DNA of 64,000 bases from Ficedula albicollis (taxonomy: Eukaryota > Chordata > Aves > Passeriformes > Muscicapidae): positions 110,137,398 to 110,201,397 of the forward strand of contig NC_021673.1 of the NCBI RefSeq assembly GCF_000247815.1. Direction: 5' to 3'. This document shows positions 35,680-49,364 of this stretch, piece by piece; within the stretch, counting starts at the first letter, position 1; each line of letters begins with the position of its first letter. The notes under the pieces are model-generated. The model ran no database searches. It saw only the letters and a list, made by a program, of their open reading frames with translations, and was not told the DNA's origin. The position numbers and the translations under genes were made by a program.

Positions 35680-37869
35680 CAGTTCAGCATCCAAAACTTT
35701 TGCAATGAGAAATGTTTTTTTGAAAATTATTTAATTTGTAGTTTCTAAACCAACTACTCCAATAGGAAGCACAATATCTAGGAATTCAGGTCACAGAGGC
35801 CTTGCTCCAATCTGTAACATACCATCAAAAGTATTGTAAAATATAATTTTTTCCCCAATGGCAGAGAAATTGTTTTATTTACCAATTAGGAACACCTGAT
35901 TGTTGTTGGAATTTTTGGAATGCTTTTGAATTCTCCTCTAGAAACTGATGTGAAGACAATATTTTTTTTCAATCAGCAGATTGAAAATCAACCCCTGACT
36001 GCATTTCAATCAACCCCTACCCTCACTGGGCTTTAGGGTCTGCTGATTCTCCATACCACAGCAGAACTCAAAATTTCCCATGGTCTGTGGTGCTGCATCA
36101 TCCCCTTTTCCCTCCATCTTGTTCTTCAGTTATGTCCTTCCCCCAAACCCTTCTATCTGACAGCCATTCATCTCCTCAATTACTTATAACCTTTTAATGT
36201 GTAACATTTCTTTTTCCATGAGCCTCAGCACGAAACTACCAAATAAGCAGTTTGACTTCCATATTTCCCTTTTCTTTTCTCAGCATGCTCAATAGTTTGC
36301 TACTCAGCAAAAGGAAACCCCTTTGCTGTGAAAAGAAAAGGGCACCATCACTGATGCTGGACTTCAAATCATCGTGTCAGATGTGTATTAGGGAACACTT
36401 GTATCAAGATAGCTCCATACAGCCAGCGTCCATCTACACTCAGGCATTTTAAAGGGAGACAGGATAAGCCAGTGAGACAGACACATGGGAGTCTCAATGA
36501 TTATCAGCCCTCCAAATGAGCCCCAGAGCTGTAAATGAACAGATCCATCTCACAAAGGCATGCAGATAGATGCTAAGGAGGCTGCTGGAGGGGACCCAAG
36601 GATTTCTGTGAGAAGCATACCTTGGACAAAGATTCCTTTATATTTCTAAGAAGATGTGCTTTGCTTTGACCGTGGCTGTAGAATTTTAAAAATTTACAGC
36701 AGCCCCTTTGGAAATGGTGTACAAAAATGGGATTTCATGCTTTATTTCTCTTAATTTCATATGGAAGTTGCTTTAACTCTTAATTTCAACAGAATCAAGA
36801 TTTTGTCCAAATTGCTTTCTGATATATATAAACCATACATACATATAAACCCTTCACTAAATGCTTTCACTAAGGTCAGAATCCCCTTCTCCTGTCTTCT
36901 GTCTCTACACCTGTTATTTTCTTCTGTTCCCAGCCTTCCTCATCCTAGAAATAAAATATATTCTTCTGTCAAGGAGCTGGATTGGGCTATGCTTCAGCTT
37001 ACAAATCATGTACACTACCATTGTTGACTAGCCAAGTCCAAATTAAACTCATTTTTCACCTAGCTTAAACAGCTGAGGCAAAAGATGGAGGAACCAGAAT
37101 TATCTTCCCTAATTTGTCAGTTATCTGCACCTGCATGTAGGCACTGAAATACCACAGTCAACCCCAAGACACAGCTTATACTGCTCTTTGAGGTACAGAA
37201 GAGAAGAAAATGACTATGTAACAAGCACAAGCCAACATTCCTGAGCTGCTAAAGGCCATAGCTGGGAGTTCAGCAGAGTTAGATCCCAGCCATTAGGCAC
37301 TACTACCTGCACTTTTGCTTACATTAAGCCAACCAATGCTTTGGAAAGTAATACACTTCTATAAGTCATTCATAGTGTCATAATGCCAGTAATTTAACTC
37401 CTCTGGGGCTTCTGTAAGATCTCTGCAAAAAGCAAGTGGAAGAAAGTCTATGGCTGCTGCCTTAGGCCATCTGTGGGTGTTAAATGCATGTAGGCAAATA
37501 GCTGACAAACCACATATTCAAATTAGCACATGCATATTCATCTGTCTTACTCAGGTTTGTGTAGGACTGGCTTTAACTTGGTCAAGAAAAAGTGTTCTCC
37601 CTTCTCCCCTCTGTAAGTCCTGTCACTACTTACTGTAAGAAAGTAGGACCCTAAACTAATTAGTGGATGTGGCCTAAAAAATGTCAAGGCAGAGAGGGAA
37701 TACACGTATCTGGTATATGTAGATGTTGTAGGGTCAGATTCCCATCATGCCTCCTCTTTAGCTGGTGCTTTTTAGCCCACAAGAAGAGTATTGTGCTTGG
37801 TACCTCCATCCCACCGTCTCTTTATTCTGACATTAACTCCTGTGGTTAAATCCTCTCAAATGCAGTGAA
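35680..37869. other. Single-copy A/T-rich stretch
   Basis: No gene or repeat family recognised. Frames are up to 88 codons with no domains. Confidence 0.45.
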
Positions 37870-38400
37870 CATGAGTGGGCACTGTCAGCAGGGTAGGCAG
37901 CAGAATGGCAGTGTCTGCACTGGGATCTTTCCAGGAGCATGGCAGAAAGGAGAGCTCCTGCACACCTGGCTCCCTGTGATGCCTAGAGAGGATACCTGGA
38001 ACAAAGGCTAGACAGTGTTAAAGGAATAAAGTAGTTATTTATCAACAGGCCTTCAAAGGCCTTGGGCAGTACAAGAGCCTGGCCATAGCTCCACCCAGGA
38101 TGGACTCTGAGTCACAAGTTTTCACACTTTGGTATGTTTTGGCCCATTTGCAATTGGAGTTAATTGTGCAATAACAGATCCAGGTTATGAAGTCCCAAAC
38201 TCCCAGTTTGCTCTCCTCAGTTCGCTGTTGTTTACACTTACTGAGCCTGAAGCTGCAACGGTGTCCTTGGTTCTCAGGCTGGAAAATGATTGCTTTGTCT
38301 GACCAAACTGTGAAGAGAACTTGCTAACACTTTGTATGAAGTTCAGAGTCACACACTAATGCAGTACAGGATCTGAAAATATGAAAGCCAAAACTTAAGG
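37870..38400. mobile_element. Probable LTR-type interspersed repeat
   Basis: The order 'ggccttcaaaggccttgg', 'gccatagctccacccagg', 'gagtcacaagttttcacact' and 'cctgaagctgcaacggtgtc' resembles an LTR that I recall as recurring in songbird genomic sequence. An AATAAA lies on the plus strand at about 38021-38029 ('ggaataaag'). I cannot fix TG...CA ends or strand, and no internal retroviral genes are next to it. Identification is from memory only. Confidence 0.4.
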
Positions 38401-39701
38401 CATCACCTGCAGGAGTGGATGGTAACCCTGAGATGGGAGAGGGGGCCCAGCTTCAGGAGCAAGCACGCAAGAGACTGTGTCATGATCATGTCACAAGGTC
38501 TCAGGCCATTTGTGCCATCTCCCTCCATTCCCAATGAACCAAGAAGAAGGCCAAAAGAGCTTGAAACTACTAAACTGTGCTTCTTAAGTTCAGGAGTCCT
38601 ACTCAGAGTGAGAGCAAATGAAGGTGAAAATTGGTATTGTCCTACTGGAGAGAAGAAAAGAGCTCTGGCTCATACTCTTCATTCTCACCTTTCCAGGAAG
38701 GTTTTAATTCACTAGATATTTACCATTTGTGGTTTCTTTTTTCAGAAAAGATCCTGCCCTGGGCTTATTCCAGGAGCCAGGCAGCTCAATAAGCAGGACT
38801 TGAGTATATTTGCCCCATTTTATTGTTTGCTGAGACAGGCTCGGCAGGACACTCTGCTCATGCTTACACTGGATGTGATCAACAGTTTTTCCAGCTCTCC
38901 AGGCTAGTGCTGACCTGTGCCACCCTGCTTCCTGCTGCAGTGGCAAGACCAGCTCCTGCCTCAGCTGGATTTAATCAAGTCAGACTTGTTCTTACCTCTC
39001 TGCCACTACTCCTTGGCTGCTCTCTCCTGTTGTGGGGTCTGGCTGGCCCTGTTCATCTTCAGCAGGTACCTCCTCGCTGTTCCCTTTCCCTCCTCTTCAA
39101 GTTTCCAGCCTTTCCCCCCCGCCAAGTCCTCTGCTCTCCTACAATATTCCTCCAAATTATAGTTAGCTGAATCCATACAGAAATGAATATAGCATTTCAT
39201 TTTGTCTACTCTTTGTCTGACTTTTATCTTTTCAAAGGGCACTACTGAGTATTATGTGTAACACATACTGGAACTTTTAGCCCACAGAGGACATCTAACC
39301 CTTTGGATCCTCAAAATAAGATGTGACCTCCTACTGCCTGTTTAACACAGTCAATTATTAACATCTGATAATTATTGAGCACTTTTGACACTGGAAAATT
39401 TTTATCAATATTTTTCTTCATCCCTTGTATTTATATATATGTACATTCACATGCATGAACACACACACATATACAAATATATCTATATCTATATCTCTAC
39501 AAATATATGGGAAACCCAGGTCCCAACAGTTTTTCCAGGTGCAGCCTCTTTGCTGAGTAGAAAATCAGTCCTCCTGATGGGTCAAAGCTTATCTTTGGCT
39601 TCTCTGGGAGTTTCCTAATCTTATATTTTCCACTGTCTCTTTCAACTCCTTGGATTAGTCATAATTAACTTCTTAGACTTTCTAGATTTGATTCTTTAAT
39701 T
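38401..39701. other. Single-copy stretch with a small TA/CA simple repeat
   Basis: No gene recognised. The part 39425-39510 is a loose 'tatata/cacaca/atatct' simple repeat. A GC-richer part at 38850-39160 contains several overlapping, domain-free frames. Confidence 0.4.
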
Positions 39702-39910
39702 TGATCTCTTCCCTGATACATTCCACAAAACTTGCAGTGATTTTTTGCAGTGAGTGGCTTTCCTGCTGTGTTCCTGGCTATAATTTCAGTGAGGACTGTT
39801 CAGCAGAGGTCCTCTCAGATCTGGAGAGTGCACACAGCAATGAAGGTCTGCTGTATACTTACTGCCTTGTACTGGCACCCAACCAGAACCTGTGGTGCTC
39901 ACAGCTGCTG
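39702..39910 (+). repeat. Unidentified interspersed repeat, copy A
   Basis: This segment is homologous, after reverse complementing, to 41575-41755. Shared anchors in the same order are 'gatctcttccctgata', 'gtggc', 'cctctcagatc', 'ggtctgctgt(a/g)ta', 'actgcctt', 'cacccaacc(a/c)gaacctg' and 'tgctcac'. Between anchors the two copies differ by substitutions and indels, so they are old insertions of one family. I do not recognise the family, and an LTR or DNA transposon is possible. Confidence 0.7.
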
Positions 39911-41574
39911 CACCTTTTTTGCCTGCAGCACATTCTGAATTAGCATGCACTGAAAATATTCATTTCACAGATGTTCAACTTCAAATTCCACTGTTTAGAA
40001 GACAGACTTTATTAGAAAAAGAGCAGATTTTAAGGGCAGAGTCTTCCCATGGACAAGCGGAACCGAAGTTTGCTCTTTGCTTTCTTTTTGGAGTAGTCTT
40101 TGCACAGCAAAATGTCAATACCTGGGAAAGCTTATTTAATGCATATTAATTGTTGCTTTGTGTGTCGTAGGTTATGTTTACACCTGAACATTTGTACTCG
40201 CCCTGAACTAATTAGATCAGCCACAGTAGGATCTGACCAGGGTTACCCACCTATATTACAGCCCATATATTAAATGTAGGATTGCTGTGGTGGGATGGCT
40301 ACAGATACATATATTTGTATCCCCATTTTTTTTTATTCCCCTCTGGTAAAAATCTTAAAATAACTGAAAGAAATGGATTTCTGCCATCGATTTCAAGGGA
40401 ATCAGGATTTCTAGTTTTTGTTTTGCCTTTGGTGCAAGACTACAAAATCTCAAAGTAGTCTGAAGATGTCTTTTTCCTTTCTGTTGTAAAGCATAAATTT
40501 CACTCTTACCTTCATCACCAGGACAGACATTACCAGAAGCTATCCTTTGGACAGAAGGAACATGAAAACTGTAAAATTCTAGTTTGATGAATGCTTGTGA
40601 GAAATATTTTCAAATATGTTTTTCCTCAAGGTTGCTGCTTCTGTGTGCAATGGTTGTTCATTTAATTTGGATAGCACCTGTCTCTGATCATTATTTTTTA
40701 GAGAGTTCTAGTAATCCATAAACTTAATCTGGAAAAGAACTGTTGCTAAAATAGTCTCATAGAATCCCACTCCAGTTTGGATTACTAAGGTACACGTGCT
40801 GAAGCATTTTCTTTGCTAGAGATATTTAGTCTCTTCTGTTGCTTGCTGTGGTCTCCTTTCTCCTTTTTCCTAGTTTTGCAGATGCTTTTTCTGTCACTGC
40901 TTCAGAATTTCCTTATTGTTCTTATAGTAAAGGTTCCTCTAATATCAGCAGCTGATACGAGCAGCCATCCCAGAAGCAAAAATTCCTTAAGTTCTTATTG
41001 TTGTAGACTATAAGAAGTATCACAAAACCCTCAGCTAACATGATACCCTTCTAGTTAAGGCTCTATCCCAGCTCAGATTGCAGCTATAAATGCCATGAGG
41101 CATCGTGGATGGATAGGCACATAATGATGAACTTCCTCTCTGCCTGGAGTTAAAAATGGTTTATGTTAATGTCAGTCTTCCACTGACAGTGCTTATGTTC
41201 TCCATCCACACACTACATATGCTGCTAATACTGGCACTATTTCCCAGCTTTTTGGTGGTGAATATTTGCCGTGAAAAGGACACTTGAACACTTCAGAAAG
41301 GAAAAATGCAGCCAAAAAATCCTCTCATTGCCTTTTAATTATGACTGCTGGTATGGATCTGTTGACCTCTGCTTTGTTCATTCTGCCTACTGTGATGATT
41401 ACTGGAGTTGGAAGCTGGGTCTCTCTGTCTCAGCCATTCTGAATTAGCATCTCTTCAAAGGCAGTGGCCTGCCTTCCTCATCTCTGGGACAGCATATCCA
41501 GCAACATCAGCAGAACAGAGGATGTTGTCTCATGAATCTTATTGGTTTCCTTCTATTTTCTCTCTATGCTGGGA
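39911..41574. other. Spacer between inverted repeat copies, no gene recognised
   Basis: A/T-rich sequence with frames up to 85 codons and no domains. Two short stretches 'cattctgaattagcat' in direct orientation occur near 39929 and 41437, close to the repeat copies. Confidence 0.4.
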
Positions 41575-41755
41575 GAGCAGGGTGAGCAGGTTCCGGTTGG
41601 GTACCAAGGCAGTGGGTACACAGCAGACCTCGGATCTGAGAGGCCCTTTGCTGATGCATCCTTACTGGAGGAATAGGCAGGAATATGGAAGGATGGCCAC
41701 TAGGAGCAAAAGTGCCTGCAGACACCTCAGAGCATAATATCAGGGAAGAGATCCA
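41575..41755 (-). repeat. Unidentified interspersed repeat, copy B (inverted)
   Basis: This is the reverse complement partner of 39702-39910. On the minus strand it reads 'ggatctcttccctgatatta', then 'gcctctcagatccgaggtct', then 'cccaaccggaacctgctcac'. Together the two copies form an interrupted inverted repeat spanning about 2 kb. Boundaries are set by visible homology and may extend further. Confidence 0.7.
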
Positions 41756-42257
41756 GCTCAAGAGGGGACTGAAGGAGGAGCTGTGTGGGTGTTTGGCTGT
41801 TGGCTGGGGTCAGCACACTAAAATGATGGTGTGGACAGCATTGAGGTGCTCTCGTATGATGTGGAGGTAGTAAAAACAATTTTGTGTGTTCTCTCATTTG
41901 GGTGAAAGGAGAGCTTTTATTCCTTGGACTGTCTTCTCACAGAATTCATAACAGATTTCAAAAACTCATGGGGAAAAAGAACAAAGGAAATCCTCTTATG
42001 ATATCTGGAACAGCAACCCTTCAGCTGTGTTTCCATACATAACAAGATTCACTTATTTTGTTACTACTGCACCTTCAATTCTTAAGATGGAAGAGATACA
42101 TGGCCATGAGTAAAATATACTGTAATATATTACAAACTAGAATATTTTGATTTTGCACTTTTATAAAAGGCTTTAGTGTGCTCAGAAGTACCAAAGTTTC
42201 CGCTGTTTAACTGCTATGAACTGGCCAAATAGCTATTGGAGACTGAAAATAATTAAC
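41756..42257. other. Single-copy stretch, no gene recognised
   Basis: No gene or repeat family recognised apart from the right edge of the preceding repeat. Confidence 0.4.
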
Positions 42258-42420
42258 ATATATATATATATATATATATACATATATGTATACGTATATA
42301 TGTACATATGCATATATGTACATATGTATATATAAATATATATTTATATATACAAATATGTACACACACATATATAATACAGCTATAAATACACAAATAT
42401 ATTTTATATATATACACACA
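42258..42420. repeat. TA-rich compound microsatellite
   Basis: A (TA)12-like run at 42258-42281 is followed by imperfect TATG, TACA and TATAAA repeats to about 42420. It is self-complementary and could extrude as cruciform. It gives spurious Tyr/Ile-rich frames on both strands. Confidence 0.92.
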
Positions 42421-44891
42421 TACCACAACAATTTTCCAAAGAAAAGTCTCTTCCCTGCAGCTAATGAAAAAAAAAAAAAGAGATTAAAATATTCCTTAAT
42501 TAAGCAGAGTGATAAAACAATAAAAGAAATTGTTTTTATCAAATATTTCAATTGGATGGCAGTTTGCATAGAATTATTGAGATCAGAAAGGAGTTTTCCA
42601 CCTGAGTAAAAAGCTGAATATTTAAGTTCTGCAAGTGCTGAACTGCACTGCACTTTTTACAGCCTGGGAAATTTTGGAAGAATTTCAGCATAATGCCTCA
42701 TTTTGCTGTCACTTGGGATGGCTAAGGAACAGTCTCACCTTCCTTTTTGCCACACCTTAAGCAAAATGGTGTCAACTACAACAGAAAGATGTGGTGGGCT
42801 GCTGGAAGTGGTAGTGAAGTCACTGCAGCTAAAAAGGCCTTGCATTCAACTATTAGAACACATCAAATTTCAGTGCTGAAGTTTGAAAATCTGTAAGAAA
42901 TGAGTGTCATAAGCACACAGACAAACAGTATTTCCTGAGCTCTTAATGTAATTTTCCTTTCAACACTCTTACTCCTGGCCTTTGCAATGCTTCTTTTGGT
43001 ACTGAAGTTTTGGATAGAAGAATGCAAGAATCTCTGTACATATTTAAGATATTAATCCCAGATTATTTTTAAAGGTCAGTGCTTAGGTAACATTAAAGAA
43101 GAAAGATCTGATGGAGTGGCTTGGTTTTGGTATTTCTGGTCATGAACTAATTATGCAGCATTTGCATTTCTTAGGAATGGTGATTCTTTTCCAAAGGGCA
43201 GAGACAAAGTAATCTAATAATTTAAATATGAGATAATTTTATAGACTTACACTCTAATTTGCTTGTAGCTCAAGTTCAGTATTTGTGTTGGCTGAAAAGA
43301 TGGGCAATGCACTGTATTAGCAAAATCTTTGGAAAACAAAATGACCTACCAGCTTACAGTACCTCTCTTTTGTGTTTTTGAGAATCAGGGTGCTTGTAAA
43401 AGTCAGACACCCAATAGACTTGCAGAAGAAGTACAAAAGTATAGGAGTAAAAAAACACAGTAGCATCTATTTCATTGAATCCAGACAAGTGCTGACTGCA
43501 ATTAATTCTGTTGTGCTGACAGGCTAATCCCTGGCAGCTTTCAAACTCCACAAATAAAAAGCATTAACTTATCTTGTGAAGCCTCTGCACTTGCCTGAAA
43601 CCTGTTGCCTCGCCATTGCCCAAGTGCGAGCCTTACTCAGTGTCTTGCAGTGTCAGGAGTGCTGTGCTGGATGCACTTAAGTGAAGCTGCAGGCATTGAG
43701 ATATTCACAGAGAGTTCCCCAATATGGGGGAAAGTGGTAGAGTCAAGATTTCCTGAAATTATTTCCTCTTAACACTCCAAAAATGCAAAAGAGTCTGTTC
43801 CTCAGGACAGTGTAAGGAGGTAACACCTCCTTCTATAGGGAGGGTATAACACAATTTTTCTCTTCCTACCTCTATTACTTTCTGCATAACCAGCTGTTTT
43901 TCCTCTCTGGAAGCCCAGGCACAAACATATAAGAATGCTTTTAATTTTCTTTGGCCTCACTCCACTGTTTCAAGTCCTCTTGCAGGTCTTCTTGCCAAGC
44001 CCTCACTTGACTGATGTCTCTCCATCACTGAGCTTCCTGCATGAAATGTGTACTTGTAGATGTTGTTGGCAGGCACTGGGTGCTTGGATAGCTCTGAATT
44101 GTTTTATTCTAGGGGTAGTGGGGATTAAACATAATTAATCTCCCTCCTCCATCAGCCTTTCCCTTTTACCCATCTAATTGCACTGGTGTTGCATTTGTGT
44201 AATTCAGTTACACAGCCCCTGCTATGTATCTTTGTAAGCTGATGTCTGGATGGGGCACCATCAGAAAGGGCTGTTCAGTCAACCAGATGACAATGGGAAA
44301 TCACTGTCCCTGGCCAGACAAACAGATGTTGCAGCTCTGCTAACCACTGGTGCTGACAAAGGTTCAGCTGGGTTACAGCAATGTTTGCCCTAATCAGGAT
44401 GCTAACTCCAAGGTTTCCCTAGCAACAGGAGCCGTAAGTCCAAAGTGACATCTCATTTCTACTAATCTTTTATTTCATTTTCAGTAGGTAATCGCAGGTA
44501 AATCCTCCAGCAGCTGTTCCAAAGAAGGATGAAGGGGTCAATACATTTCATTCTGCTGCCTACAAACACAAGTATGTGAGGGAGCAGCGTCATCAAATTT
44601 TTATCTGAGACACTTAACCTGTGTATTAATAAGCATTATCTAAAATAGATAGGTTCTCTTTCTTTGCAAAATTATGGCATACACTAGCAATGAAATATCA
44701 ACTTTTTCAATTACATGATTAAATAGAAGGGAGCTCACATTACTAAAGCTGAGGTATATAATTTTGATAAGAGAATTGAAAATAAAATTCTTATCATATG
44801 TCTCAGTAGACTGTGGACTTCCCTATTACTCAAGTGGTTTCATTTCTATTACCAACAGCAGAAATAACAAAAGGAAAACTGCTATATTATT

Positions 44892-44893
<2 letters not shown>
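42421..44893. other. Single-copy stretch, no gene recognised
   Basis: A/T-rich, with an A run at about 42467-42479. Frames of 65-67 codons have no domains. No recognisable transposon. Confidence 0.45.
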
Positions 44894-44928
<35 letters not shown>

Positions 44929-44947
44929 GAAAAAAAAAAACCCCAAA

Positions 44948-45015
<68 letters not shown>

Positions 45016-45019
45016 TTTT
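44894..45019. repeat. T31 / A11 / CCCC / G66 / T6 homopolymer cluster
   Basis: A 31-T run (44894-44924) and AATTG precede an 11-A run (44930-44940), CCCCAAA, a pure G run at 44948-45013 and T6. The segment AAAAAACCCC before, and GGGGTTTTTT after, are complementary to each other. This is the second of three pure G tracts and, like the others, the G run lies on the plus strand downstream of a long T run. Confidence 0.97.
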
Positions 45020-47269
<2,250 letters not shown>

Positions 47270-47725
47270 TTTTCCGTGAAAGAGCATTAGAACACACAAA
47301 CATCATGCTGGAAAGGACATAAAAACTCATCTGGTCCTTCCCCCTACCAAGGCAGGATCAACTGCCATTTCTGACTGATCTTTCTCTGACTAGTTCCTGA
47401 AGATCTCCCAGGATATCTACTCGGAAAACTCTCCTGTCAATTCTTTATCCTTATAATTTCCAGACATTTTCTTGTATTACATATTAATTTTCTGTTTGAA
47501 ATGAAATAATTTCCTAATATTTCCATCACATCAGACCCTATTTAACATATCTCTCAGTACTCTCTTCCAGCTGTCTCTTCTGGAGACTACGAATTATCCA
47601 GGTTAGTTTTCCCATTTTCTAGACTTCTGATTATTCTCGTTGCACTCCTCTGGACTGTCTCCACTTGGCCTACTTCCTTCTTGAAGTTCAGTGCCCAGAT
47701 CGCATAGTATTCTACAATAGAACGA
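47270..47725 (-). mobile_element. CR1-type LINE 3'-region fragment
   Basis: Read on the minus strand, CR1 segments appear in order: 'gatctgggcactgaacttca', 'gtggagacagtccagaggag', 'gaagagacagctggaag', then the 3' part 'gatcctgccttggtaggggg' and 'aaggaccagatgag'. Stops and indels are abundant and no full ORF2 remains. The AGAAT-type tail is decayed. Start and end are approximate. Confidence 0.75.
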
Positions 47726-49144
47726 AAAAAAAGTCTCCATCAAGTTTCTTTATTTTTTATGAGTGTCATGAAGAAGTTTTCTCCCAGTTGCTCAAAATCA
47801 TTTTTATTTAGAGGATGCTCCAGCTGAGGTCCAGTGGGAAGCAATCTGCAGGGTCAGCCACTCATAGATCTTGGTCTGTGGGGCCCTCTGCAGAATCTGA
47901 CAGACCCTGCAGGAGTCAGGTAGGCTGGATCATGGTCCCTAACAGAGCAGTGAAATTTGCTGCCTGATGTGTGTACCAGCACTGATGCCAGGCTGTACTA
48001 GATTTACTCATTGCTTAATTGTGTCAGCTAGACAACAATCACAGTAAGAGCAGAGCAAATGTCTGTCATAGGCACACTGAGGAGGCAGAGCAGACAGGAA
48101 GTCAAACATATTCCTTGTTTCTGAGCACTCCCAGGGACAGAATTTTGTACAGGGGAGCCTTTTTCCCCAGGGCAACTGGTCCTGCTTAAAACCATGTGAA
48201 ATTCAGGGATAAAATAACTGGTCTGTCAAGAAATTTAGCTAGTGGAAGCAGAGGCAAGCAGGTACCAAAGGACCTTTGTACTCTCTAAGGTCATCTGCAG
48301 AGTCAGACTTTTCTCACAAAATTGTTTGTACATCCATGTCTCATTTGGGCGGAAAAGGGAAACATTCCAGTCTGAAGGAACAAAGGCTTTATTTGATTTG
48401 CTGGTTGCTGTCTTGAAAGGCTCTTGTCAGCCTGACTTGCCTAGGGGGAGAGAATTGCCATGGTGTGAGGCTTCCAGGCAGATGGCTGGAAGCAAGCACC
48501 AGGCTCAGCGCCTCCCGTCAGCCCAGCTGTAGCTCCCAGATTGGAAGGATCTCACGCTCTTTGCCTCTAGGTAGAAAACGTGAATGATAAGAGCCTGACA
48601 GAAATGTCAGCTTCCAGCTGCGTGACAATTCCTCTCCAACAGAAATTTAAAATAAGAGTCAGGTAAAATTGAAAATACTCAAAGAATTATTATCTGATAG
48701 ACAGTTATTAAAACGGCATTTTCCACAGGAAAAAAATGACATCTTTTCCTCTCTGACAGGAAACTGCCAACCATTTCCACTCACTGGTGCCTCAAAACCT
48801 TTCAGTTCTTTTCCAGATGCCCTTTTCTCATCCATGAGCCATTGCCTCTGATTTCCTCTTGCAACTCCTCTCACATCCTCTTCTATGAGCCCCACCCTGC
48901 TCACTTCACATGCCCATTATCCTTTCTACCCTTCTCCCTCTAATCAGTGCCCCTTGCTTTTCCAACAAGAATAAAAAAGGAAGAAAGCAGCAGAACTTGC
49001 CAATGAGAGATACTTTGCTACTTGTGCTTGAAAATTATAGCGTTGCCTGCTCAGTGATGCCAGCTTTCATTTTTCTTTCTTAATTCTTTCACTGTATTCA
49101 TAGTTAAAATTTCTTAGGTCACTTCTACTCCCATAATTATACAG
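47726..49144. other. Single-copy stretch, no gene recognised
   Basis: No coding or RNA gene recognised. The longest frame (96 codons at 48242-48532) shows no domain. A part at about 47820-47950 with 'ctgcagggtcagcc' and 'ccctgcaggagtcagg' may be a decayed repeat. Confidence 0.4.
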
Positions 49145-49364
49145 TATATTGCATTATGGCATTTCAGCTTTAGCAAGAGTCTCTAAATCTACACGTAGCT
49201 CAACTAAGGGAAAGTAGGGAGGGAAGGCAAGAAGAAGGAACTGTAAAAAAGCTTGTATATTGCATTATGGCATTTCAGCTTTAGCAGGAGTCTCTAAATC
49301 TACACGTAGCTCAACTAGGGAAGGTAGGGAGCGAAGGCAAGAAGAAGGAACTGTAAAAAAGCTT
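49145..49364. repeat. Tandem duplication, about 110-bp unit
   Basis: Copy 1 is 49145-49256 and copy 2 is 49257-49364. Both begin 'tatattgcattatggcattt' and end 'gaactgtaaaaaagctt'. Differences are one or two substitutions (caagag/caggag) and a 4-bp deletion in copy 2. Confidence 0.93.

Noticed and set aside
40755..40800. 'tcatagaatc' as an inverted CR1 tail
   Set aside because: Only about ten bases match and no CR1 body follows on the expected side.
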